Source: Molanna angustata (lineage: Eukaryota > Arthropoda > Insecta > Trichoptera > Molannidae). From it: 64,000 bases of DNA. Position 1 is the stretch's first letter. Each line of letters starts with the position of its first letter. Position numbers and translations under genes: made by a program. The notes under the pieces are model-generated. The model did not search any database, had not been told where the DNA came from, and worked only from the letters and a program-made list of their open reading frames with translations. The stretch covers positions 29,805,563-29,869,562 of the forward strand of contig OY754980.1 in NCBI GenBank assembly GCA_963576475.1, read 5' to 3'. Of this stretch, positions 12,236 through 22,876 are shown piece after piece.

Positions 12236-14380
12236 AAGGAAATTAAATTTTGCAATAATAATAATAAAATTTATATAGCGCCGTTTATGGTAAAAGACCA
12301 TTCCCAGGGCGCTTTTGTTTATTTGTTGGCTCTGCCAAACAGAAAAGTCTTAATCAATTTACTGAAGGCCCAAAAACTCTGCTCTCCAAATAAAAAACAA
12401 TGCAAATATGATTGTTTTCGTCCCGAAATACTGAAGGTTATTAATATCCCTCTATCTTACTCTCCTAATCTCATATCCCTCCAATGTATGTGTTTATGTG
12501 TGATTTGTCGTATATCATTATTATTATTATTTTGCACTCTGCTATATTTATTGAATGCTTATTTTGGCTCTGTACTTTAATATCATACATACTTACATTC
12601 CATCCCAAACAAGTATATAACACCACGGCATATCTCACAATGTGAGGTAACCAACGACAGGTGTTGAGGTGTTCGGGTGTGAATTACTTTTTAAAAGGAA
12701 GTAGGTACAACTTATCCATATATCCCCACATACCATATTCTTCGTTATTAAAAAGGCAATATTTATAGTGAGTAGTGAACAATGGCGGGCGCTCCTTAGG
12801 TGCGCTGAAGCACTGAACCGGTGAAATAAAATAAAAGCATTAACCATATTGTGTATCAACAAACATGTTTAAAAAAAATACCAAATTACTTGTCAAGTAA
12901 GTTCAAGAATGAAGACAAAAATTTCTAGTATCGCTTTACTTAAATAAACGCCTGAATTTATGCATCGGTTAAAGACCCGCGGTGCGTTATTCTAAGCGCA
13001 CCACAATTCTATAACAAATGTATGGAAATTTAGATAACGTACTGGCTCGTGAAATGATAGATATCTCATACGAATGTTCGACGACTTTGGCGCGCCGCAC
13101 CGATAAGCTATATAGTTTGCGGATTCTATGTTAGGCGGCGCGCATGTCGCTGTTGTTTAAATTATAACTCATTTTATATTGTATATTTTTTCTACATGAC
13201 TGAGTATTATTGAATTCTGTATGGATTTTTGTGTTATATTGAAAATAAACATTGCACAATTTAGAATCTTGACGATTTTAGAAAGGTTGATGGCAATATT
13301 TCAATTTGACAACTGTTTTTAAACAATGATCTAACCGAGTCTTCTTCAGAATCCGTTAAACTAATATGTATAATTTCCACAACTTCTGTTGAGAGTGAAC
13401 GTTATTTGTTCACATTAAATAGAATTAAAATATGTTTAAGAAACACTATGACATGCACAGGACCGTCTCAACGCATTTTCAGTGCTGATTACCGAAAAAA
13501 AGTTGATTCAGACAATACCGGATTTTAATATGCGAGTAATTAAGTGTTCGTAACTATAAAATATCAAAGCTTTCCTACAAAAAATAAATAAGTGTTTTTG
13601 TTTTGATCCACCGAACCGTTAAACTTATTAGTTAGCAGCCGCCACTGGTAGTGAACCTCTTTGCTGAATCATGTAAAACATTATTTTGAAACGAAGAGAC
13701 CAAGGAAAAAATACCATGTAGTATGAGTTGGTATAAGAATATTATGTGTGATAATTCAAAATATTTATATTTTGAGCGTAAATCATCTTCAGCAATGAAA
13801 TCTGACGAAGAAAAAAGTAGAATTAAAACGCAACTGAAAAAAACGAAGACGTTTCTAGTGAGACCACGTCAATTGAATAGTCAGAATTGTAAAGACCACA
13901 ACAGAAGGTCACGCGAAAGATCTGCGAAGAGATGGACAGTTGCTCCCCCTCACAGAAAAGTCGACGCTCAAACAGGTCAAATGACGTAACACACTATGAG
14001 AAAGAAGAAGAAGAAGAAACAGAAAAACATCACAGAAAATGTATCATGAGATACGTACGAAATACTATTTTCAAGATGTGACGATGAAATATAAAAACAT
14101 TTATTTTCTGCCACAGAAAGTTTATTTGCTTCTGCATTTGATGTGCTCTGAAAACAGAAGTATGTACTAGTAGCTACTGGCATTCTGAAATGTGTTGAAG
14201 TGGTACCTATCTGTGTATTCTGCACCATACAATATGAAAGAACATATCTACAACAACAGTCTATGTACATATTTGTAGGACACAAGTAAATATTCACCGT
14301 CTACGCTTACATGTATTCAGGAATTCCACGAAGGTTGAAGACACGATAAAGCTTTGAAATACCATATCACAATCAAAGCA
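12236..14380. other. Long intergenic stretch without supported gene
   Basis: 12241-12262 carries the (AAT)n end of the interrupted RLE-type LINE. The remainder has no recognisable coding sequence. 12970-13140 is locally GC-richer, with a small GGTGCG/CGCACC hairpin and a GGCGCGCC site. An 88-codon basic frame at 13723-13989 followed by a GAAGAAGAA run may be another worn LINE 3' end, but I cannot identify it. Confidence 0.4.
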
Positions 14381-14389
14381 TTTAATAGT

Positions 14390-14540
14390 TGATATAAACA
14401 ACGGTTGAAACTGCAGTTTGTGCGTACATCTGAAAATTTTAAAAATAACGAATACTTTTCATAAATGTTTTTAAACTAGTTTTTTATACTCGGTGCTGCT
14501 CGAGAAGTTAAACGTGAAGCAATAAGAAAATAAAAAAAAA
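14390..14540. repeat. Dispersed repeat shared with 34740-35200
   Basis: The blocks GACGGTTGAAACTGCAG..TTTGTG (interrupted here) and AACTAGTTTTTTATACTCGG followed by GCTGCTCG and a GTTAAACG..GAAGCAATAAG stretch recur near 34800 and 35122-35170 in the same orientation. Function and class unknown. Confidence 0.6.
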
Positions 14541-14659
14541 CTCTCTTAATTGCAACTTTACATCATGTTAATCTTTGACAAAATGATTGTTTTGCGCGAT
14601 AAATAAATGTTTCCGTTTCACTGTCGTTCTATATAGTAAAAACCTTAATCATTTTACAG

Positions 14660-14857
14660 TCTCAATTTCTTCTTATTCTTCCAGTGCCCTGTCAAGCACC
14701 CCCGACATTGGCTTTAATCCTAGAAAATTCTTCCCATGTGCTTACAGTTCTGAAGCACGTCCACTCCTGAATGTTGCGCAGCCAGGACATGTATCTTCTT
14801 CCAGCCCCTCGGTGACCCTCTATCTTGCCTTTAAGGGTCGTATTACGCATGAAATAT
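14660..14857 (-). mobile_element. 3'-end fragment of RTE-like LINE
   Basis: About 190 bp resembling 15720-15910, the 3' end of the LINE at 15719-17016 (shared block GTTGCGCAGCCAGGACAT). It lies on the same strand with a (GAA)n-type terminus at its low-coordinate end. Heavily 5' truncated and not coding. Confidence 0.75.
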
Positions 14858-15289
14858 AAGAAAACAGTAAGATAATCTTTCCCTGTCCAAATTCTTAAGT
14901 CATATTACAGAAGTTATTTGGTATTACAGAGACTTTCTTACCGTATCTGCATCTCACGCGCTTATCATTATCTGTCAAATTACGATATTTGTAAGATTTT
15001 GGTGAGGTACCAATTTAGCAGCCATACAAATGTGGAAAAAATAGTCGACATATTTTTTTGAGACTTCTGTAATTTAAATAATTATATTTTAATACTAACT
15101 TACAAATACGCGAACCTCAAGGCCATATTCGATAAAAATCAGTTATCTTTTTACAGACGCACAGTTGAATTTGTTAAAAATAATCTCATTATAAAATATT
15201 GATTTGAATTTTATGGCCTAAACAATGTCAGGTATCATAAAATTAACTCGATGCTTATGTGAGGAATGTATTATTATAATATTTATTTT

Positions 15290-17265
15290 TATTACAAATA
15301 CCAAAATTTACATTATCCAACTGTCGATTTGTTCAGGAGAACTTTGTTCTCTTAACATATCGACAAAGTTTCAAGCCAGGATACGCGAGAATTGTATGCA
15401 GAGGTCTACTTTTTTCACGGTTTTTCCAACTTTGAAGTCAAAAAAACAGCAAAGAGGCTTCGCAGCATATATTTATTTATTTATTTATTTAGAGGACATT
15501 TTTTATTAAGAAAAATATTTTTTTATGATAAATTTATGAGTTTAACTGCCTATATTTCCAAATTTAAAAAAAGCCGAAACACCCCAACTAGGTAATTTAA
15601 TTTTCTATAAAAAATACTAGCACATCTCAAACTTTTTTTAACAATTTTTATAAAAATTGAATTTAGTGACGACATTGCTTCATACAATTTGTATGGCAGT
15701 CGCCTTTACACAATACATCTTCTTCTTCCGGTGCCATGTCAGGAACCCCCGACGTCGGCTATCACTCTGGCAAATCCCTCTCTGTCCTGTGCTGCTCGGA
15801 ATATCTGTTCCACGGTCCTGAAGCCGGTCCATTCCATAATGTTGCGCAGCCAGGACATCTGTCTCCTTCCAGTCCCTCGGCGACCTTCTATCTTGCCCTT
15901 CAGTATTAGTTGGAGCAAGTGATACTTCTCTCCCCTCATTATGTGACCCAGATATGTGATCTTGCGGACCTTTATTGTGGACAAGAGTTTCCTGGTTGTT
16001 CTGGCTCGGCTTAAGACTTCTGAGTTCGTAACCAGATCTGTCCAAGGGATTTTGAGCATTCTGCGATGCAACCACATCTCAAAAGCTTCCAGCCTGTTCA
16101 TGGTGTTAACCTTCAATGTCCAAGTCTCACAGCCATATAGCAACACAGACCACACATAACATCTCATCATCCGCTGTCTCAGGTCCATATTTAGCTTTTT
16201 GTTGCAGAAGAAAGATCTCATTTTATTAAAGGTTGCTCTTGCTACCTCAATTCTGCACTTGATCTCCATATCCGGGTCAAGGGACTCCGAAAGAATACTG
16301 CCAAGGTACTTAAATTTATCCACCTTATCTATAACCTTGCCCATTAATTGCAAGGAAGAACCAGGATATTCACATCGACCAAATGTCATCCACTTTGTTT
16401 TGGCTACATTTATAGATAAGCCCAAATGTTCACCAAATACATTGACATTATTTAACAGATCCTGGAGATCAGAAATAGAATCCGCCAGTAATACAGTATC
16501 ATCGGCGTACCTAATATTATTAATAACTACGCCGTTGACTTTTATACCCCTCTCGGTGTTGTTGAGAGCTCTTTTAAATACATAATGAGTATAAGTTGAA
16601 AAGTAGAGGAGACAAGATACAACCCTGCCGTACTCCTCGCTGTATGGGTATTTCATCTGATGTCACATTTCTACGTCTGATCTCAGCTGTTTGGTGCCAA
16701 TATAGGTTTTGGATGAAGTTCAGATCTTTTGTATCCAGATTGCACTCCTTCAGCATTTCAATTAAGTCACAATGTCTCACCCTATCAAATGCCTTTTCAT
16801 AATCTATGAAACATGCAAATACCTCTTTTCTCTGGTCACGGCATTTTTGTAATATTACATTAATAGCCAGTAATGCTTCCCTTGTACCAAATGCATTTCT
16901 GAAGCCAAATTGCGTGTCATCGAGGTCCTGTTCGCATTCACTGCGAATCCGTGCATGAATAATTTTAAGGAAGAGCTTTAACACGTGACTCATTAAGCTG
17001 ATTAATCTATAATCACCACAATATATAAGAAGACTTAATAGTTTGATACTTAATCTCCACACATACATACAGAACCATCATGCTGTTTTCATATTTCGGG
17101 TAGGAAAACAGGACTGACCTCCATACTGTCCTATCTGACATACATACCAACATGTGTTAAAATTTTCAATAATTTGTATATATGGGTTTATAGTTTGATT
17201 CTTATTCTTCAACTATACATACTATCGCAATCGACAGTTGGATCTCATGTGTTACATGCAACTAG
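15290..17265 (+). mobile_element. Hel-1 Helitron copy, interrupted by a LINE
   Basis: Segments 15290-15718 and 17017-17265 match other Hel-1 copies in order. The 3' end is CTAG at 17262-17265 followed by T. Just before it the arms AGTTG/CAACT and CATGT/ACATG form the subterminal hairpin seen in other copies. CTAG before a T and a subterminal hairpin are the known signature of Helitron 3' ends. The 5' end is not resolved. No Rep/helicase is encoded: non-autonomous. Confidence 0.7.
15719..17016 (-). pseudogene. 5'-truncated RTE-like LINE reverse transcriptase
   Basis: Minus-strand frame 17068-16574 gives YRLISLMSHVLKLFLKI, FACFIDYEKAFDRVRH and RGVRQGCILSPLLFNLY. After one frameshift near 16600 the frame 16656-15739 gives NNIRYADDTVLLADS, FKYLGSILSES, LLYGCETWTL and ITYLGHIMRGEKY to a stop. 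The element ends in (GAA)n at 15719. CACAATACAT (15709-15718) and CACAATATAT (17017-17026) are a 10-bp TSD with one mismatch within Hel-1. It lacks the endonuclease and is inactive. Confidence 0.88.
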
Positions 17266-17289
17266 TTTTATATAAGTAACATAACAAAT

Positions 17290-17455
17290 AAATTGGTTTG
17301 GTTTGGACCACCTCACTAGGACAGGCCTGTTCCGAGGCCTACCTACAATGTTTTAAATGTACATACGCTAATGAAAAAAAAATCATTATAATAAATTGTA
17401 ATACAAGAGGAAGTAAAATATATAATTGTAGGAGTGTTCCATTACTAGATAAACA
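17290..17455. other. Unassigned spacer
   Basis: Contains GTTTGGTTTGG and short AT-rich DNA; nothing recognised. Confidence 0.3.
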
Positions 17456-17459
17456 ATGG

Positions 17460-18190
17460 TACAAAGAATAAACATGTATCAAGGCAGCATCATTCCATTT
17501 CATATACATGTAGATGGAAAATGTGTACACATAGTAACAATATATATGTAAGTGTAGTATTGTTGCATATCATACATTATTTCTGAAACTCTGGATGCGA
17601 ACATCTGATGCAGAAGATGTATCGGAGAAGCGTACGTAGGTACCTACTTACTCTCAAAGCGAGACTAATAACGTAGTGTACGACAAAATACATCTCCTCG
17701 TATATTTTTATTGTTTCAACAGCTTTATTTTATCTATCATTCCAAAATGACCCTGTTTCCTTATTCTTACGCCATATTATTTGGGCTTGACTCTTCATTA
17801 CATAGCGCTGGGTTTACATATACCTCTTTAGTCTTCCTGTATTCCTAGTGTAGTTTAAACATTATCTAATTGTTATAACTTTTGTATTATTTCTGATACT
17901 CTGAATGCGAATATCTGATGCAGAAGATATTCTGACGGAGAAGCGTAGGTAGCTACTTACTCCCAAAGCGAGACTTATATACTATGGAGTGTAAAACAAA
18001 ATACACCTCCTCATTTATCTGATTTCGCAACGCAATGTTTTAGCAATAATTTCAGTATCACCCTCTTTTCCTCATTCTTACGTCATATTATTTGGGCTCG
18101 ACTCCTCCATTACATAATGCTGAGTTGTCCTCTACCACTTTTGTATTCATGTATTCCAAGTGTAGTTTGGACATTATCTAATTTGTGTGA
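17460..18190 (+). repeat. Repeat U: two tandem ~305-bp units
   Basis: Unit 1 (about 17576-17886) and unit 2 (about 17887-18190) both run from TATTTCTGA(A/T)ACTCTG through GATGCAGAAGAT, GAAGCGTA(C)GTAGG, AAAGCGAGACT and CATATTATTTGGGCT to ACATTATCTAATT. Unit 1 with a 115-bp leader recurs almost unchanged at 21085-21540. Unit 2 is more diverged. Class unknown; no coding frame. Confidence 0.8.
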
Positions 18191-19061
18191 TTTACATAAA
18201 TACACATTACTTAGATGTTTCGCCCTCAAACATTTTTGTCAATTTTCTGATTTGACTATTTTTGAGATACAACATTTTTTTTAAAGTTATGGTATCAAAT
18301 TGGATAAAACAAATACCTAATTAAATCTAAAACGTACACTATTCAACAATTTCGAAAAAAAAATAAAGTGTTTATCTCAATAAATAGCGTCTCTGTGACC
18401 AATTATGTCGTGACAGTCGGAGTTTTTCGAAAAAAATCGAAAAAAAATTATAACTCTAAAATGACGAAAAATCATAGAACATACATTGAGGTTTTTGGAT
18501 ATCCCTAGGGGTCCTCTATCCCTGGTTTACCGATTATCCATACTTTTTGGAACACATCCTGTATATATGTTTTTTAACGAAAATATATTGGGAGTGTAAA
18601 ATGAAGGATAGTAAATCATTCGATACTTGTAATTGAATAGCGTTTGTCGTTAAAATTCAATATTATTTTATTTTATTTATTTGGGAAAACATACAGCTTT
18701 ATAATCTTAAACATATGGTAATTATTTTACACTTAACGCCAAGATTGTTTCATCGAATTAACAAACATACATTGCCTACAAAAAAAAAACAAGATAAAGA
18801 ATGTATTGAGAAAGAAAATAATATTACACAATAGGACAGTTATAAAAAGACAGTGTTAAACTTTAAATTAAAGCATTAAGAAAAAAAAATTCAGCATTAA
18901 AAAATATAAAAAAATAATACAAAATTAAACTGTAACAAAAGACAAACACGACATTAAGCGTAAGGAAAGAAAGTAAATTAGTGAGAAAATAAAAGGATAA
19001 AAAAAAAGTGAATTGGAATAAGGAATTTGTCACAGAGTTCGCCTACCATAATTGTTTAAAA
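18191..19061. other. AT-rich region with TE-like termini, no gene
   Basis: A TTTTTGGAACACATCCTGTA motif near 18545 resembles the end of a common insect repeat, and TTATTTTATTTATTT near 18664 resembles a reversed retroposon tail. No body could be defined. Confidence 0.35.
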
Positions 19062-19700
19062 CTAGGTGCACGTAACACATGAGATCCAACTGTTGATAGC
19101 GATAGTATGTATAGTTGAAGAATAAGTACCAAACTATAAACCCATAAATCCAAATTATTGAATATAATATATTAAGATATTTAGTTTTCTATACATCACA
19201 TGTAGGTTTGTATGTCAAGATAGGACAGTATGGAGGTCAGTCCTGTTTTCCTAACCCGAAATATGAAAACAGCATGATGGTATATATTATGTCGACCGCC
19301 GTGGCACAGTTGGTAAGCCGTTCGGTTTCTGCGGGCGTCCTGGGTTCGATTCCCAGCAGAGGAGAAATTTATTTAAATTCATTTCTCACGCAAATATTGC
19401 TTCTCTGGGCTGGAAACACTGGATAGTTAGTAGAAAAATGCCATACGGCAATAAACTCGCCACTCGCGCAGGGTGCGAGAAAGTGTTAATTTTTTTATGT
19501 ATGTTTGGAGATGAGGTATCTAATTATTGAGTCTTCTTAGATATTGTGAAGTGTACTGCCTTACAAATTGTATGAAGCGATGTCGTCACTAAATTGAATT
19601 GTTATGAACATTGTTAAAAAAAGTTTGAGATGTACTACTACAATGTTCATATTTTTTATAGAAAATTAAATTTTGTGGTCACCCAAATATAAATCTTCAA
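19062..19700 (-). mobile_element. Hel-1 Helitron copy with SINE-2 inside
   Basis: CTAG at 19062-19065 preceded by A is the minus-strand 3' terminus. Downstream blocks match other Hel-1 copies (GTTGAAGAATAAG, CCCATAAATC, GGTCAGTCCTGTTTTCC, GTATGTTTGGAGAT, GTATGAAGCGATGTCGTCAC). SINE-2 is inserted at 19291-19494 within the ATGATGGTATGTATG block. Confidence 0.7.
19291..19494 (+). mobile_element. SINE-2 (tRNA-derived), best-preserved copy
   Basis: tRNA-like head with A box TGGCACAGTTGG and B box GGTTCGATTCC, then a body with GAGGAGAAATTTATT, TTTCTCACGCAAATATTGC, CTGGGCTGGAAACACTGG, GCCATACGGCAATAAACTCG and CAGGGTGCGAGAAAGTGTTA. Other copies lie at 37511 (-), 38700 (+), 45166/45785 (-) and 63405 (+). 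Transcribed by Pol III in known SINEs and mobilised by partner LINE proteins. Confidence 0.8.
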
Positions 19701-19759
19701 CTTTAGGGTGTTAGTATCGAAAGGGTTAAACAATTTAAGTATTTGGACGGACAGACAGA

Positions 19760-20260
19760 AAGTTGAGATTATGTTTTATTTTTAGGAGGCGTTTACATTG
19801 TGGAAATTCATTTTAAAAAATATTAAAATAACATGATTCTAGAGTTTTTGTGTTTACATAGTGGAAATCCATTTTAAATGAATGAATAAGTGACTTTGTG
19901 TTTTTGCGCTGTGTTTTTTTGTATAAGCGACCGAACGTTTTCGTTTTCAGGGTTCAAACGAGACTTTCGTAAACGAAACGAAAAACGAATGTTTCGTTTG
20001 GACCTTGAAGACGCCAAGTCGCCTTGGCGAGGGCGTTCGGTCGTTGATGTGAGGAATTTTTCGGGAGAGTGCAAGGTTGTTTATTTGTTCAATTAAAATA
20101 GCAATGTGGCTTTGTTTGTTTCCACTTACTTGTTTTTGTTCCACAACTAGTTTCGGGAACTACCGTTCTCTTTTTCAGTTTAAACCCACCTGAAGAAGAG
20201 AGCGGTGGTTCTTGAAACTGGTTGTGGAGTGGGAATAGGTGGGTGGAGGTGGACAGGGTA
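19760..20260. mobile_element. PLE-like terminal repeat debris in inverted arrangement
   Basis: Two palindromic pieces. First, 19928-20043 begins CGACCGAACG and ends CGTTCGGTCG, with GCCAAG/CTTGGC and AAACGAAAC blocks also seen at 33253 and 50289. Second, 38-bp inverted arms at 20141-20178 and 20190-20227 separated by 11 bp. The right arm reads CTGAAGA ... GAAAC, the conserved core of hammerhead-like motifs known from Penelope-like elements. The upstream block GTTTACATAGTGGAAAT... matches the tandem repeat at 32788. No coding sequence remains. Confidence 0.5.
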
Positions 20261-20341
20261 ATATCGTTGTTTTAATATTTTTTATAATATGACGTCACTG
20301 GATATATGAGGAAGTCATCTAAAAATGGTAGGTACAATTAA

Positions 20342-20713
20342 AGGACGTCACTGTAGATAATAGAACGTCACCGAAAAATAGTAGGAAATATAAAAAGACA
20401 TCACAAGAGATATGAGGAAGTCATCTATAATAATAGGACGTCACTTTAGATAAGAGAACGTCGCCGAAAAATAGTAGGAAATATAATAAGACATCACAAG
20501 AGATATGAGGAAGTCATCTATAATAATAGGACGTCACTGTAGATAAGAGAACGTCGCCGAAAAATAGTAGGAAATATAATAAGACATCACAAGAGATATG
20601 AGGAAGTCATCTATAATAATAGAACGTCATTGCAGATAAGGGAACTTCACCGAAAAATAGTAGGAAATATAATAAGACGTCATAGGAGATATGATGAAAG
20701 AAAACATAAATAG
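20342..20713 (+). repeat. 93-bp tandem repeat, four units
   Basis: Units start at 20342, 20435, 20528 and 20621, exactly 93 bp apart. Each starts A(G/A)GACGTCA or AGAACGTCA and contains CGAAAAATAGTAGGAAATAT and a GACATCACAAGAGATATGAG block. A partial unit precedes at ~20287. The GACGTC(A) motif recurs in each unit. No coding function. Confidence 0.92.
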
Positions 20714-21084
20714 TAGGAAACATAATCATATAATGTATTCTTGTCCTACTAAAGTCAGTGACACGTCATCTTATATGCCGTTATCATCATAAATCGTATA
20801 ATCATCTTAATTTTGATGATATCACTATGCTCCGTACTTATGGTGAATTCACCATACTTTAAGCTGAATTCACGTTATTTATGAATATCAGTTTTCTCAG
20901 TGTATATACCACCATGCTGTTTTATTTTCCTGATTCTCAAGTATGCACTTGATATATTATTTATTTTTTATCTACCTTCTTCACAGTTTATTCAACCGTC
21001 AAGAACTTCTATTGTGATTTTATTCTTGTCTGCTTTCTGTACCGATTTCACATGTCTTTTGTATACAACGTTTGCATGGGACAA

Positions 21085-21540
21085 AGTATAAACATGTATC
21101 AAGGCAGCATCATTCGATATCATATACATGTAGATGGAAAATGTGTACACATAGTAACAATATATATGTAAGTGTAGTATTGTTGCATATCATATATTAT
21201 TTCTGAAACTCTGGATGCGAATATCTGATGCAGAAGATGTATCGGAGAAGCGTACGTAGGTACCTACTTACTCTCAAAGCGAGACTAATAATGTAATGTA
21301 CAACAAAATACATCTCGTATATCTGATTTCCTTACTCGTTATAAACGTTGTATTGTTTCAACAGCTTTGTTTTAGCTATCATTCCAAAATGACCCTGTTT
21401 CCTTATTCTTACGCCATATTATTTGGGCTTGACTCTTCATTAAATAGCGCTGGGTTTACATATACCTCTTTAGTCTTCCTGTATCCCTAGTGTAGTTTGA
21501 ACATTATCTAATTGTTATAACTTTTATTTATTATTTCTGA
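21085..21540 (+). repeat. Repeat U, third unit with leader
   Basis: Nearly identical to 17460-17900, beginning near AAACATGTATCAAGGCAGCA. It breaks at 21540, where the 18-bp minisatellite of a truncated Hel-2 Helitron begins. The 20714-21084 stretch before it has no recognisable gene. Confidence 0.8.
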
Positions 21541-22876
21541 TACCTTCAGTTACTCCCGTCCCTTCAGTTACTCCCGTCCCTTCAGTTACTCCCGTCCCTT
21601 CAGTTACTCCCGTCCCTTCAGTTACTCCCGTCCCTTCAGTTACTCCCGTCCCTTCAGTTACTCCCGTCCCTTCAGTTACTCCCGTCCCTTCAGTTACTCC
21701 CGTCCCTTCAGTTACTCCCGTCCCTTCAGTTACTCCCGTCCCTTCAGTTACTCCCGTCCCTTCAGTTACTCCCGTCCCTTCAGTTACTCCCGTCCCTTCA
21801 GTTACTCCCGTCCCTTCAGTTACTCCCGTCCCTTCAGTTACTCCCGTCCCTTCAGTTACTCCCGTCCCTTCAGTTACTCCCGTCCCTTCAGTTACTCCCG
21901 TCCCTTCAGTTACTCCCGTCCCTTCAGTTACTCCCGTCCCTTCAGTTACTCCCGTCCCTTCATTACCTCCCGTCCCTTCATTACCTCCCGTCCCTTCATT
22001 ACCTCCCGTCCCTTCATTACCTCCCGTCCCTTCATTACCTCCCGTCCCTTCAGTAGGTCCCGGTCATACGCTCGACAATTCATCAAAGTTTCATTGAAAT
22101 TGATTGAACGGTTCCCAGGATAGTCCACCTTCATCGGTAAAATGACCTGATACCCGATGAAGAAGAAGAAGAAGAATTTTTTTTTAATCCAGAAACCATC
22201 CCGGGCATACACTCGACAATTCATCAAAGTTTCATTGAAATTGATTGAACGGTTCCAAGGATAGTCCACCTTCATCGGTAAAATGACCTGATACCCGATG
22301 AAGAAGAAGAAGAAGAATTTTTTTTAATCCATAAACCATCCCGGGCATACACTCGACAATTCATCAAAGTTTCATTGAAATTGAATGAACGGTTCCCAGG
22401 ATAGTCCACCTTCATAGGTAAAATGACCTGATACCCGATGAAGAAGAAGAAGAAGAAAAATTTTTTAATCCAGAAACTATCCCGGTAATACGCTCGACAA
22501 TTCACCAAAGTTTCATTGCAATCGGATGAACGGTTCTCAGGTTAGTCCACCTTCATATGTAAAATGACCTGATACCCGATGAAGAAGAAGAAGAAGAAAA
22601 TATTTTAAATTCAGAAATCATCCCGGGCATACGATCGACAATTCACCAAAGTTTAATTGTAATCGGATGAACGGTTCCCAGGATAGTCCACCTTCATAGG
22701 TAAAATGACCTAAAACTCGATGAAGAAGAAGAAGAAGTTAAAATTTTTTGATCCAGAAACCATCCCTGGTATACTCTCGACAGTTCACCAAAGTTTCATC
22801 GCAATCGGATGAGCGGTTTAGGAGCGCATTCAACACATACATAGATACATACAAACATTCAAATTTATAATATAGA
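21541..22876 (-). mobile_element. Hel-2 Helitron, copy 1 (3' truncated)
   Basis: Minus-strand element whose 5' TC is at 22876-22875. It contains six ~141-bp units (near 22058, 22199, 22340, 22481, 22622, 22765), each with GATGAAGAAGAAGAAG and TCGACAATTCA(T/C)C, then the 18-bp minisatellite. The 3' CTAG end is missing because the array runs directly into Repeat U at 21541. No protein encoded. Confidence 0.75.
21543..22057 (+). repeat. 18-bp minisatellite array 1
   Basis: About 28 units of CAGTTACTCCCGTCCCTT, turning into five or six units of the CATTACCTCCCGTCCCTT form near 21960. Internal to Hel-2 copy 1. Confidence 0.95.

Noticed and set aside
12233..12580. 115-codon frame with Asn-Asn-Asn-Asn
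   Set aside because: Starts in the end of one LINE and continues through the (AAT)n tail of another into unassigned DNA; not a gene.
13723..13989. 88-codon basic frame
   Set aside because: No homology recognised; composition Lys/Arg/Ser-rich and followed by GAA repeats, so more likely worn LINE sequence.
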